From the NCBI RefSeq assembly GCF_963678635.1, contig NC_087064.1, positions 69,120,123-69,184,122 of the forward strand: 64,000 bases of DNA, written 5' to 3'. The notes under the pieces are model-generated. The model did not search any database. It saw only the letters and a program-made list of their open reading frames with translations, and was not told the DNA's origin. Made by a program: the position numbers and the translations under genes. The DNA is from Symsagittifera roscoffensis. Its lineage: Eukaryota > Xenacoelomorpha > Acoela > Convolutidae. Below, in pieces: positions 34,895 through 45,660 of this stretch. Within the stretch, counting starts at the first letter, position 1; each line of letters opens with the position of its first letter.

Positions 34895-35765
34895 AAAAGT
34901 TCCTGAAAAGTGTTCTCAATTTCCGCGCTCACTCGCGGCCCTTCTAAATCATGTTTGTCAGTTGTACAAAGTTTTTCAGTTTGTACCTGGAAATCGTTCT
35001 TAAATTCCGCGCCCACTCATGCACCCTCTAAATCATTTTTGCCAGTTGTACATGCTTTTTCAGTTTGTACCTTAAAAGTGTACTAAATTTCCGCGCCTAC
35101 TAATGCCCCCTCTAAACCAAGTTTGTCAGTTTGTACAATTTTTTGTTCATTTGTTCCTTAAAGGTGTTCTAATTTTCCGCGCCCACTCATGCCCCCTCTA
35201 AATCATGTTGTCAGTTGTACAAATTTTTTCAGTTTGCACCTTAAAAGTGTGTTAACCTCCCGCGCGCACTCTCGCCCCCTCTAAATCAAGTTTGTCAGTT
35301 TGTACATGAAAAGTGTTCTAAATTTCCGCGCCCACTCATGTCTCCTCTAAATCATATTTGTCATTTTGTACAAGTTTTTTCAGTTTGTACCTTAAAAGTG
35401 TTTTAACCTCCCGCGCACACTCTCACCCCCTCTAAATCAAGCTTGTCAGTTTGTAAATGAAAAGTGTTCTAAATTTCCGCGCCCACTCATATCTTCTCTA
35501 AATCATATTTGTCATTTTGTACAAGTTTTTTCAGTTTGTACCTTAAAAGTGTTTTAACCTCCCGCGCGCACTCTCACCCCCTCTAAATCAAGATTGTCAG
35601 TTTGTACATGAAAAGTGTTCTAAATTTCCGCGCCCACTCATATCTTCTCTAAATCATATTTGTCATTTTGTACAAGTTTTTTCACTTTGTACCTTCAAAG
35701 TGTTCTAACTTCCAGTGCGCACTCTCGCCCATTCTAAATCACATTTGTCAGTTTGTACCTGTTGC
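34895..35765. repeat. Minisatellite with 151-bp higher-order unit
   Basis: There are about eleven units containing TTCCGCGCCCACTC, CCCTCTAAATCA and GTTTGTCAGTTTGTAC. The core CCGC(G) lies at about 34923, 35007, 35091, 35177, 35260, 35326, 35411, 35477, 35562 and 35628. The first steps are 83-86 bp. From 35260 on they alternate 66 and 85 bp, giving a 151-bp dimer repeated at least twice. Confidence 0.9.
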
Positions 35766-36504
35766 TGAATTCTGTTTTCTCCACCCTATTTTTCAGATTC
35801 TGCTGAATTAATTTTAAAAATCAAGAATTTCTCCAAACTAAACTTATTTTGCAACAAAAAAGAACCGCTATTTTATTTAAGACCCTTAACAAAATTTTAT
35901 GCTCAACTTCAGTTCCCTTCTAACCCGCGCACATAAAATGTTAAGTTTGAAAATATTAAAGCTAATTATAGTCGCTTTATCTTTTTTGTATTCTTGTCGT
36001 GTTTCTGCGGAATGAACGAAAACTTTCCTAGAAAATTTGTGTCAAAAGATCGTTGGTTTTGCGGTTTTTCATACAGCGTTTTTTTGGTAAAAAATGAGTG
36101 AAAACATGCCGTTTTTGAACAGAATTCGGGACTTTTAGCGCAGAAACTTAGATCTTTTTTTTGTATGGGCTTCGAGAAAATTTTCAAGGACTTTCAGAAA
36201 ATGAATGGATGACGAGAAATAAAGACAACCTTTTTATGCGATGAAAAGCTCGATCGAATTTCTGAGGGAAAATGGGTCCCTATAAACCGCTGCTAATTGA
36301 TTCGTGATATCAACGGTTCGTATTTTTAGATCGCACTATTATGCACTTCAATGTCCTCCTAAAAAAAATAAATCCTTTTTCAAGCCTGGGAAAATTAATT
36401 AATTTAATTGAAGCAAACTTCGCGAATAATCATAAGAAAAAAAAACATTTTAGGGCTCGGTCTATAATAAATAAAGTTTGACAGAAAATGAAACTAAATC
36501 TGAC

Positions 36505-36649
36505 CTAAAAATCCGATGAAGCATTCCAGGGCATAAATTGCAGTGAAGAAAATCACCAAACCAGGGAGACGCGGGGGCTCGAACTCATGATCAGTGGTTT
36601 CGTTGATTGTCAGAGAATCATTGTACGTCGAGTTCGTTTCCTGCTCCAT
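36505..36649 (-). CDS. GPCR exon 1: start codon, extracellular N-terminus, first half of TM1
   Basis: The exon encodes residues 1-48 plus the first base of Gly49. The ATG at 36649 is the first in-frame ATG after an upstream in-frame TGA, which makes it the likely start. The N-terminus has three N-glycosylation sequons, NST (N6), NDS (N10) and NET (N16), as expected for an extracellular receptor N-terminus, and no cleavable signal peptide is needed. A hydrophobic run (LPGLVIFF... to FIGFL, residues 28-48) is the start of TM1. The exon ends TTTTTAG|GTCAGA. The leftover G joins GC of the next exon to give Gly, restoring the conserved GN pair of TM1. At 48 codons the exon is short; its assignment rests on the phase match and the TM1 continuity. 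The 5' UTR and promoter were not recognised. Confidence 0.9.
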
Positions 36650-37856
36650 TATTGCAGAGGCGATGGTAATTTTTAGTTTCTGTTTAACTGGTTGTTTGTA
36701 GGTTTGTCACAATTCAATCAGTCGACTGAAACCGAACAAAAATCGATGAATTAGAAAATTAGCGAAAGCTGTTCGAAACAATTTATTAATATAAAAGAGT
36801 ACCTTAAAGGCCAAAAGATGGCTGAATTTTACTTTGAAAAAAAAATGAATAACTTTTATTAATTTCAAATTTTTGAAAGAATGGATTGAAGCCTGTTTCG
36901 AGTTAAAACATGCGTTTCTGGTTAGGCGCATAAGAAATTAAGTAAATTAAGTATGGAAATAAACTGGGCTTTCGCGGAAATAAATCAACGGGTTAAATCC
37001 TTCCTTTTGAATGGAATAAATTTAAAATGACATTTTGAATACCAGTTGTGCATTTAGCGACATAGTTAAACTCAGAGGGAAGTAAAATTAACTAAAAAGT
37101 AATTTGAAACAAAACGGATTCAATTATTGATTATTGTTCAGCTACGTCAGCATCTGGCAAAGCGGGCTCAGTTCGCATTTTTTTTTCAATAAAGTAGGTC
37201 TGAAAGCAATTTAAAAAATGTCTTCTTATTTGTGTGAACTATCCGGAAAATTTTCAAATAAAAATACAGTAACTTTGTAGTTTTCCCGTATTTGAAGGGA
37301 GGTTTGATCACGTTATTGAAATCGGCCAATACAAACTAAAGCTTCAAATAAATATTTTTATTTTTTTTATTCAGCCTTCATTGGTTAAAATATATTTACT
37401 TGATCAATTTTTCTATTGTTTGAACTGTAAAAAGCTTTGAATTTTCAATTTAAGTGTGGTCAAAGACTATTTTGAGAGACGTCAGTTTTTCTTTTAATCT
37501 AGATTGCGTGCCTAAATTTTGACCATTCAGGATTTTGGTGTTTCCGTTTCAACAAAAATAACAGCGCTGAACAAAGAAAATCTTTATGCAGACGCTTCAA
37601 ATACTATAGACAGAATAGAGCTCTTAATCCTAGAAAAACTGAAATCCAAAGAGTTTCCCCGGTCAATAGATTTAGACTTAGAAACGTTTTAGTCTTTCAA
37701 TTGTCTCCCTAACAAACTGATTCGGACCATATCGTCGCAACTCGCAAATCCACTCCTTTTTAAACAAAAGTTGGTTCGAAATTTTCAAAGCAAAAATAGC
37801 TTGGTATTCAATTTTTTGAACAATGAAACTTTCCTCACAGACGCTAGCCGAAACAG
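36650..37856. other. Region upstream of the GPCR start codon
   Basis: This is the presumed 5' flank or first non-coding exon or intron of the receptor gene. AT-rich. No TATA box or initiator can be assigned with any confidence, and no repeat family or other gene is recognised. Confidence 0.4.
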
Positions 37857-38390
37857 TTTCAATTTGAAAAGATATTTCAGCTGTGATCATTTCCAGTAAC
37901 GTTATAGGGGTTCAAAGATTGCCAATATGGCCAATTTGGGACAATTAACGCGCAATCTTTTTCACGGGGATTAGAAACTTAGGCGGCAGGAAATTAGACA
38001 ACCAGAAAATAACGAAATTTAGACAATACCTTGCGTGCAAATTGCGTGAATTTGTTTACAGACTTAAATTATCTTTTAAATCTTTTAAATGGCTGAGTAA
38101 AAACTGGTTGTCCAATTTAAACAATAACTTGCTTGCAAATTGCGTGAATTTTATTTACAGACTTAAATTAACTTTTGGCTGAGTAAATACTGACTGTCCG
38201 TAAAATTCGTTTCTTTACGGTCGTCTAATTTGCTTATTGTCTAATTTCCTAGTCCCATATTTCACGCTATAGGCAGGGTATTTTTTCATAATTGCTACAA
38301 TAGTAGGAGCAAAATCTATTGCATTGTACTTAATATGGTGTGTGAAAAGATTATTTATTAAAAAAAAAATTTTAAAAAATTTCCGTAATT
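37857..38390 (+). mobile_element. Rolling-circle-like copy split by a foldback insertion
   Basis: The left part (ATTTGAAAAGATATTTCAGC to GCGCAATCTTTTTCACG) and the right part (TTTCACGCTATAGG...GTGTGTGAAAAG) are consecutive parts of one copy. They are interrupted by the element at 37977-38259. It ends just before the next copy's 5' terminus at 38391. Confidence 0.65.
37977..38259. mobile_element. Foldback element with 7-bp target duplication (TTTCACG)
   Basis: The left end GGGGATTAGAAACTTAGG...GGAAATTAGACAA and the right end TTGTCTAATTTCCTAGTCCC are inverted repeats; the 13-bp GGAAATTAGACAA/TTGTCTAATTTCC match is perfect. TTTCACG flanks both sides (37970-37976 and 38260-38266). Inside, a ~100-bp unit (TTGCGTGCAAATTGCGTGAA, ACAGACTTAAATTA) is duplicated. 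Confidence 0.75.
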
Positions 38391-38797
38391 GTTCCGACTT
38401 TTGTAACGAAAGTAGCGGAATATTTGTATTCGGGGTGGGTTTTTTTCTTCAGACAAATTTCGACTTTTTAACTAGCCAATTTTGACGGAATTTGTTTATA
38501 TCATTCAGAAAGTTGAGCTTAAATTTAAAAAATATTTCACCTATGATCATTTTTCGTAAAGTTATGGTTGAAAGAAGCTTATTTGCCATAATTGATTTGT
38601 TACAAGTAGCAAAATCTATCCTTTTGTACTTTATATGGCGTGTGGGGGATGTTTTTCCTGAAAAATTTCAAATTTTAGAAAAAAAATTTTTTTCATTTTG
38701 TTTTATTACCTTTAGTTTTTTTATAGGTTATTACTGCTCCATAAACATTAAAAGGCAGTCGGAACATTCAGGGCTTCGCCCTGATACGAGCAGTTTG
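38391..38797 (+). mobile_element. Rolling-circle (Helentron-like) element
   Basis: The 5' end GTTCCGACTTTTGTAACGAA and the 3' end with hairpin CAGGGCTTCGCCCTG then ATACGAGCAGTTTG are both present. About 200 bp of the middle are deleted. Confidence 0.8.
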
Positions 38798-38829
38798 TTG
38801 TTGCATAGTTAATGCCAAATTGTTTCCAA

Positions 38830-39080
38830 TACCTTTTAGATAAACAATTTATGAATGCATAGAATAATCAGAAAAATTGGTAAAAATAATTAATCGGAAA
38901 CAAATAAAATTTGATAAATACAATTGTTTCAATTTTTTCATTTTTACTTACCACTAGTTAACAGCTGCCTACGCAAAAAAACGCCGACGGGACAAAAAAA
39001 CAGCACTGCCAATGCTAATGACCATTCAACAGTCAGTCTAGAACATCTATAACTTTTTTCTTCCTAATTATTTCCTGAGG
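38830..39080 (+). repeat. ~250-bp dispersed repeat, inverted partner at 45.4 kb
   Basis: TTTAGATAAACAATTTATGAA..., CAGAAAAATTGGTAAAAATAA, CTTACCACTAGTTAACAGCT and CAGCACTGCCAATGCTAATG match the reverse complement of 45415-45660 in the same order. Confidence 0.7.
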
Positions 39081-39094
39081 ATTAGCTTAAATAA

Positions 39095-39722
39095 AAAGTG
39101 GTTAATTTTTGTAAAATTATGAGGAATTAAAGATTGCTTATTTGGTCAGTTGGGAAAAATTAATGCGTGATGAGTTTCGTGCTAATAACGCGTCAGCGGA
39201 AATTTATTGTTTCAGCTAATAGTAACGAAAGTAATTGATTATTTGTGCTCGAAAAATATCCCGTTACTTTTTTCGACTTTTTAACTGGCCATTTTTGACG
39301 GAATTTTTTGATATAAATCAAAAGTTATTGTTTTCTTAAGCTTAAATTTAACAGATAGTTCCTTTGTGATGAATTTATTTTTTAAAAAGTTATGGGGGTT
39401 CACATATTACCATTTCGGCCAATTTGGGACAATAAACGCATGATAGATTTCGCGCTATTAACGCGTAAGCGGAATTTCAATCTGTCTTAGAAATTGTTCC
39501 AAATTGGTTGAAGGAAGCTTGTTTGCCGTAATTGATTTGTTACAGAAGCTATATTTATCACTTTATACTTTATATGGCGTGTGGGGGGACAATTTTTGCA
39601 AAAATCTCAAACCTAAAAAAATTATTCATATTTTTCCTTTAATTTTTCATGTTGTTACTGCTCCATAGACTTTAAAAGGCAGTCGGAACATTTAGAGCCT
39701 CGCCCTGATACGAGCAGTCTTG
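39095..39722 (+). mobile_element. Composite rolling-circle-like element: internal fragment joined to a full copy
   Basis: The interval 39095-39205 is an internal fragment (TTATGAGGAATTAAAGATTG to GCGTCAGCGGAAATTTA). At 39209 a copy with 5' end GTTTCAGCT begins and runs to CGAGCAGTCTTG at 39722. The same fragment/5'-end junction is seen in reverse at about 19855. Confidence 0.7.
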
Positions 39723-39782
39723 TTTTTATTTAAATTTGATTGAAAAAATAATTTTTTTTTCAAAGCAAATTGCTTCATGAAC

Positions 39783-39833
39783 TTAAAAAAGCAGTTGGAA
39801 CATTCAAGGCTTCGCCCTGATACGAGTAGTCTG
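39783..39833 (+). mobile_element. Rolling-circle-like 3' end fragment
   Basis: AAAAAAGCAGTTGGAACATT + CAAGGCTTCGCCCTGATACG then AGTAGTCTGA is a solitary 3' terminus. Confidence 0.6.
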
Positions 39834-39884
39834 AACAATTACGCATATGAAATAAAAACCTTTTTCAAAGAAAGCTAAAAACTT

Positions 39885-40025
39885 TAACTTTGTTTTTCAA
39901 ATATTCCGATCGGTAATCCTAATTTCGTCAAAAATATTTTATGCTAAAATTTTAACTTTGTTTTTCAACAATTCCGATCGGTAATCGAGGTTTCGTCAAA
40001 AACATTTTATGCAAAAATTGTTGGA
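39885..40025. repeat. Two-unit tandem repeat (~70 bp)
   Basis: AACTTTGTTTTTCAA followed by ATTCCGATCGGTAATC, TTTCGTCAAAAA and ATTTTATGC occurs twice in a row. Confidence 0.7.
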
Positions 40026-40829
40026 ATTTTAAAACTTTGTTATTTACTTTCTAAATTATGAAATTATACTTTCAACGTATATACTACCGTTTAGTTTATA
40101 CGCTATCTCTGTATCCGAAAAAAATGTTGTAGAAAAGTGTAAAAAGCTATCATCTGAAAATTTTGACTACGCCATAAACTTTTCTTAAAAAACACGAAGG
40201 CGACCTCACTCGCAATGTCAAGTACCATATTGTTAACTGTGGGCTTATTAGCTCAAAATTTGATTTTTAAATTTATATTGATTGAAACTTCGATTTTTTT
40301 TGTCTGATTTAGATTATTTTTTCCCATATTTGGAAATTCAGAGCGCAATAATTATATAATTATAGTTGGTCGATTGGTTCTTAAAATCTTTTAAAGAGAA
40401 ATGAACGCATTTAAAACAATAGGTTTTCATTGTGTCTTAGTTTAAACTGTTAACAAAAAAACAACTGAGCTTAACTATAACTTTTACACCATTAAAGGAG
40501 GTAGCGATACGATTCCTATGTGTGACTATTTTCATGCAAGAATCATTGCTTCAACTAGATGTATTTCAGGCAAAAACAATTAGCCTTTGGAACTCGAATA
40601 CTTGAAAACAATTCAATTTTTTAATGGAGTTAACTTTTGCCTAATTAAAAAACACTCTCACTTGCTAAGTGCACGTTGTTGAAAATTGCAAATTGGAGTA
40701 GAGAAAACGTGCAAAAGTGAACCTTCAATTCAAATTACGTTTTTTGACATAGGCATGTTAATTGACACACATGCGATTAGGTGTCCTCCATCGAAGGAAC
40801 GAATAATAAAAACGGAATACGGTTAACAC

Positions 40830-41186
40830 CAAAGCCCCCTCCCCTCGGGGTTTTGACCCTCTCACCAACCAAAGGGTTTCCCTTTTGGTATAATATGATG
40901 ACATCAATTTTAGCCCCCACCTTTGGCGCCAATGTAAACTAATTTTGAAAGGGAAAGTGAGCCGTAACAAGGCAACTTTTTGGTCAAAATTTTCCAAAAA
41001 TGCCTTAAAACGGTTTTATGGCCTGTTTTTGTAACTGCAAAAAATTGCCTTCGAAATAGTGTCTTAATAGTAACCTGGGAGAGCTCGGAAAATATCAATT
41101 TGATCGATTAAAAAAAAGGTCGACAAAATTTCGAAACCTTTTTAAAAATCCGCCCCCCCCGCGAGAAAATCCTAGATCCGCTTATG
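40830..41186. mobile_element. hAT-like MITE, probable 8-bp target duplication
   Basis: The right end is CCTAGATCCGCTTATG. The interior has TTTGGCGCCAATGTA, GAGAGCTCGGAAAAT and GGTCGACAAAATTTCG. The left flank GTTAACAC and right flank GTTAAAAC match at 7 of 8 bases, but the left TIR (CAAAGCCCCC) has diverged, so the left border is tentative. Confidence 0.6.
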
Positions 41187-41189
41187 GTT

Positions 41190-43610
41190 AAAACATCTCT
41201 GAAACTGAATGAGCAATTTAGAACATATTTCAATCAAAAAAATTAAGAAACCAATAGCTGCCAAAATTTTTTTTTCAGCAAGTTGCTTTTTCTGTGGATA
41301 AAAAATTAATTTTTGGGTTAAAAAAAGTGGCATATAAATCTAACGAGACTGCTGAGCAACTTTTTTTTTGAAATTTAGTGTGAATTGAAAAAAAAAACAC
41401 CCCAAGCGTCGATGCTTCTCACTTGACTCTTAGTCACAAATGGGAATGGGATGCAATGATGTAGTATTATACTAAACGAGAGGTCTTTCGGTCCCCCCCT
41501 CCAAAGTTGTGCTATTTTTACTTCACAAAAGTTAAGTTTTTGTCCTAAGAGAGGAAAATTATGAATAACGCGATGTTTTTTACACAATTTATGATTTTTA
41601 AAAAAGTTAAATTAAAAACTAACCGTAAGGTTTCGTGAATGGACGTCTTTGAACCTACTAAACATCAATCAAAACAAAGATTCTCGGTCTATAATACAGA
41701 GACAAATTTCTCTTTATTGCCGTTTGATGATTTCGATTAAGCATTCAACAGACAGACACATTTCATTTCCTTTGTACTTCTTTGAAGTTTCAAAAAATGT
41801 AATAAAAATAATGGAATAACTTAGAGCCAAATTTGATTTTTAACAAAGAATACAAGCTTTCCAAAATAGTACAATAATGTTATTATAACAACAAGTCGTC
41901 TTGCCAACGGACTTTTTCTTGCTAATTATTCAAAGTAAAATTAATTTTTCACCAATAACTTTATCATAGAACTTCGTTTTGTCGTTCGTAGATTTGACTA
42001 TGGTAATGTTTTTTTTTTGGTTCAGCTGCGAGATAATCTAACTAATAAAGGAGGATGAAAACTGCTAATAATGATTAAAAAAAAGTGATTTGGAGGGAAA
42101 ATTACCCAACTTTTGATAAACTATGAAGTTGATTAAGGCTGAAGCGGAAAAATTAATGGCGAAATCAGACTGAAGACAATAAAATCACCAGACCAAAACA
42201 GACACGCTCATTCGTAGCACTAACTCAAAACAATAGTTGGAGCTTACCCCCTCCCCCGTCCCCCGTTTCCCGTCCCCCTCCCAATTTCCCTCCTCCCCTC
42301 GAGTTAAACAGCGGTGGGTAAATAAATCAGTAAGTGATAAGTGATATTCGCTGTGGCGCAGCAGGGAAAAGGTACGTAAGTATAAATAGTATAGAGTTAG
42401 GAGCCCTTAAAAGAAAACAAATTTATAGCATGCCTCATTGCACTAAAATGTTGAAAACAAACCAGCAAATTTCGTTAAAACTTCGACAGCCGAAATTACA
42501 AACAATAAAAATTTCAATTTTTTCATTTCGAAGGGTATAAAGTTTAAAAAAGGAAATTAAAGTTTCAAAAACAGTCACCCTAATCCAGATTTTGCAAAAT
42601 ACTGCCGAAAGCAAAATTGATTTCGAAAACTTACTTTTATTTGCTTAATTTAGAACATGTTTTTAAGCAAATTTTGAATTTGGATTTTTCATTCAGATTT
42701 TTTTTAAATACTAAAAGTGGAGGTGAAATAGCGCATGCAAAAAACAAGAAATTCAATAAATCTGACTTTATAGCCTTCGGCTTATTTGTCCCCGAGGCTG
42801 TCCCAGATAAACACATGTAAATTAGGGCTAAATTGTAACAAACATCGAGGGTAATAATCGACAGTGGAAAAGCAGCTAATCCTCCTACACGACATTATCA
42901 ACACTGTGTCTTGGTATCTAAAGAAAGCAAACAGGCGCACTATTCTCGACTAGAATTTCATTTGTTCATTTCTGGGTATTTTTAGCCCTTGGAAAATTTC
43001 AAAATTTATTTAAAAATTTTCTGAATAATGGGCGTTAGGTCTGGGGTTGAATTTTTAATGCGTTAGTTCTAGACGGCGACAGTAATTTGTTACAGGCAAT
43101 TTAACCCTCTTTGGGATGTGATAAAAACGAGACATTTTTTCCCACTTAACACTATTCGCCTGTCAGTGTAAAAAGCCCACGAGTGCATGATTAGTACTAA
43201 CTGTCACTCTTTCTTTTGTTACGTGGTTCAACATGGTAGTAAATTATTACAAATATTTCAATGTAGCCCCATTAAAAGCCTCAATTTTATCAATTATTCG
43301 CCAAAATAATTCATGAAACTGATTTTCTACTGCTACTGAGTTCGAGGTGCTAATGAGTTCAAATTGAGTTCTAATTGATTTAGCTAGGGAAACATTTTTT
43401 GCTGTATTGCGGACCTTGTTAACCATTCCCCCGCCCTCCATTTGGAAAAGGGGGATAGTTCGTTACTAGGTAAAAAAAACTCACATATGCTTAACCGTTG
43501 AGTTAGTTTTTTATCGGAGTTTCAATTCTCTACTAGAAGAGGAAATACTCTACTATTTCATTGGGGAGGAAATCATAAGCGAGGAAATAGTTAACAAGAT
43601 CCTCATTTTT
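41190..43610. other. No gene recognised
   Basis: AT-rich DNA with one C-rich stretch at about 42246-42300 (CCCTCCCCCGTCCCCCG...). Several 60-75-codon open frames have no domain and no splice context. Confidence 0.4.
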
Positions 43611-44091
43611 GTTCCGACTTTCGAAGAAAACGGAATATTTATGATCGGTGTGGTTTTTTTATTCAGTCAATTTTCTCCGATCGAAATAACAAATTTGAAC
43701 AAAATTTTTTTATTCCCCATTGAAGATATCGACTTCCTGAGTTCAAATGTAAAAAGATATTTCACCTCCGATATTTTTTGTATAGTTCTGGGGGTTTGAA
43801 AATAGCCAAACTTCTCATGTTCTAGACTTAATTATGCGCGCTTTGAAGAATTTATTCATAATGCTGAGAGTAAAACGCGAATTATTTTTGCGTGGCGAGT
43901 TATCCCGCACAACAAAATCGTTCCAAATTGAATTGAGGCTAGCTAATTGGTCAATTTCGCAAGAAGTTTTACACTTTGATATTGTCTTAATGTTTAGGTT
44001 TTCAAAATGCCCTTTTCCCAAAAACTATTCGATATGAATTAAGGGATAGTGGGAACATTCAGGGCTTTGTCCTAATATACGAGCAGTCTTG
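43611..44091 (+). mobile_element. Rolling-circle-like element, divergent subfamily
   Basis: The 5' end is GTTCCGACTTTCGAAG and the 3' end GGGAACATTCAGGGCTTTGT + CCTAATATACGAGCAGTCTTG. The interior shares CATTGAAGATATCGACTTC with the copy at 22044-22634. Confidence 0.75.
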
Positions 44092-44199
44092 TCTATCATT
44101 TTACTACCTTCTTTGAAACGCCTCTCACAAAATTAGGTTTCTAAACATCAATCGGGCTTATTTAACAGTCAAGAAGGACAGGGGCAGTTCAGAATTTTA

Positions 44200-44341
44200 A
44201 TGTGCTGAGTCATATACCGACAGTGCTATGAAGGATTCTATTAAGACCGATGCTAGGTCGGATGCTCGAGGTCCACCATGATCCGTGCTCATTGCTTGAG
44301 GGCGAGGCTACATTACCCAGCCCAGAAAAATAACCCAACAA
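44200..44341 (+). mobile_element. tRNA-derived SINE (family B), second copy
   Basis: GGTCGGATGCTCGAGGTCC then ACCATGATCCGTGCTCATTG and TACCCAGCCCAGAAAA match the copy at 3153-3276 on the opposite strand. Confidence 0.65.
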
Positions 44342-44718
44342 AATTACATGTAGTTCTTAAGCAGGGACACAACAGCGGCTCGTCGTGATGAGCTGTACAG
44401 CTCGTATGGTGGTCCTTTCCTTCGTGGATAAATGGTATTAAAGACGCCCAGTGACAAAAGGAATCACAATGTTCTTGAAAACGGAGACAGCTTAAAACGG
44501 GCCGTGCTTGGCTTACGGGTGTTCTTCCATGCTATTCAAACTTGTTCTAGTAGTTTTTTTTGTAAATAACTCGTAAATAGATATCGTTTGGAAACATTTT
44601 ATTATGCTGATTATTATTAATAGTATTATTAGTATAATTGTTTCAGCAAGTTTTGCGGTTGAGAAATTGATTGAGGATAGAAGTGGTCTGAACCATTTCA
44701 TTTATTCTCAAAAAGAGA

Positions 44719-45235
44719 CAAGACTGCTCGTATCAGGGCGAAGCCCTGAATTCTCCGACACCCTTTTAAGGTCTATTGAGCAGTGCAGTAAAAACATGAA
44801 ACAAATTAAATGTAATGAATTGAAACGAATTTTTTTTAATTGAAGTTTTTGAAAATCAACCCACCACACGGCATATAAAGTACAAAGTGATAGATTTCGC
44901 TCCCATTAACAAATCATTTTGGCAAATAAATTTCTTTTAACCAATTTGTAACAATTTCGAAGACGAATTAACTCTCCGCTTACGCGTTAATAGCGCAAAA
45001 TAAATCGCGCATTCATTTTCCCAAATTGGCCAAAATGGCTATCTTTAAACCCCATAACTTTGCTTAAAATAATCACAGGTGAAATATCTTTCGAAATTTA
45101 AGCTCAAGACAACAACAAATTTCGAATGATAAAAAAATCCGCCAAAAATGGCCAGCCAAAAAGTCAAAATGTGTGTGAAGAAAAAACCCACCACGAGCAC
45201 AAATATTCCGTCAGCTTCCTATCGAAAGTCGGAAC
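44719..45235 (-). mobile_element. Rolling-circle (Helentron-like) element, near full length
   Basis: The 3' end CAAGACTGCTCGTATCAGGG with an intact hairpin and the 5' end CGAAAGTCGGAAC at 45235 are both present. All internal landmarks are present in order. Confidence 0.85.
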
Positions 45236-45414
45236 AAAGAAGTAATAAATAGTCGATTTACACGAATACGTTATATATTTGATGAAGCTATGAGAATAAA
45301 TATTATTTAAGCTAATCCTCTGTTAAATATTTTTTGTCCAAATTATTTTGTCAGTATGCAGTTTTCTGCTGGAAAATTATTTTTGAACGAAGTTGAAGTT
45401 AAGCAAGGCAAACA

Positions 45415-45660
45415 GGAAATAATTAGGAAGAAAAATGTTATAGATGTTCTGGACTGATGAATGGTCATTAGCATTGACAGTGCTGTTTTTTTCGTCCCGT
45501 CAGCGTATTTTTGCGTAGGCAGCTATTAAGTAGTGGTAAGTAAAAATGAAAAAATTGAAACAATTTTATTGATCAATTTTTTTTGTTTCCGATTTATTAT
45601 TTTAACCAATTTTTCTGATTATTCAATGCATTCACAAATCGTTTATCTAACGAAGGATTT
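45415..45660 (-). repeat. ~250-bp dispersed repeat, inverted copy of 38.8-39.1 kb
   Basis: GTTATAGATGTTCTGGACTG, TCATTAGCATTGACAGTGCTG and GCGTAGGCAGCTATTAAGTA match 38830-39080 in reverse complement. Confidence 0.7.

Larger units (their letters stand above)
26580..36504 (-). other. Intron 1 of the GPCR gene (~9.9 kb)
   Basis: This GT-AG intron lies between exons 1 and 2. It holds a weak tRNA-like sequence (27250-27325), a foldback near 27.6 kb, a second small inverted repeat with CAATCTCCCCC arms (28012-28180), a repeat of the 'GTAACAAGCGACA' family (29998-30182), a short rolling-circle-like copy (30357-30575), two hAT-like fragments (about 31835 and 33957) and the 34.9-35.8 kb minisatellite. 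The stretches 28200-29990, 30580-31830 and 32160-33950 are AT-rich DNA in which I recognise nothing. Confidence 0.8.
2862..36649 (-). other. Gene span: rhodopsin-class (class A) peptide-type G protein-coupled receptor, 3' end not found
   Basis: Seven exons on the minus strand join with matching phases into 431 uninterrupted codons (145+197+113+173+301+223+141 nt). The product is a plasma-membrane receptor of the rhodopsin family. Family landmarks seen: GN with N1.50 (residue 50), D2.50 (79), C3.25 (113), DRY (137-139), W4.50 (165), ECL2 Cys (190), P5.50 and Y5.58 (226, 234), F6.44 and P6.50 (376, 382), and NPxxY (424-428). Position 3.32 is Gln, so an amine receptor (Asp3.32) is unlikely. The overall look is that of peptide receptors near the somatostatin, galanin and allatostatin groups, but I cannot assign a ligand. 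Position 6.48, normally Trp, is Leu. Introns are about 9.9, 12.4, 6.8, 0.46, 2.5 and 0.4 kb. The C-terminal tail exon and stop were not found. Confidence in the family is very high; in the subfamily, low. Confidence 0.95.

Noticed and set aside
34895-35765. CRISPR-like array
   Set aside because: The repeats are contiguous minisatellite units with no unique spacers, in a eukaryotic intron.
36560-36590. tRNA B box-like GGGGGCTCGAACTCATGATC on the plus strand
   Set aside because: It lies within the coding sequence of exon 1 and has no A box at the right spacing.
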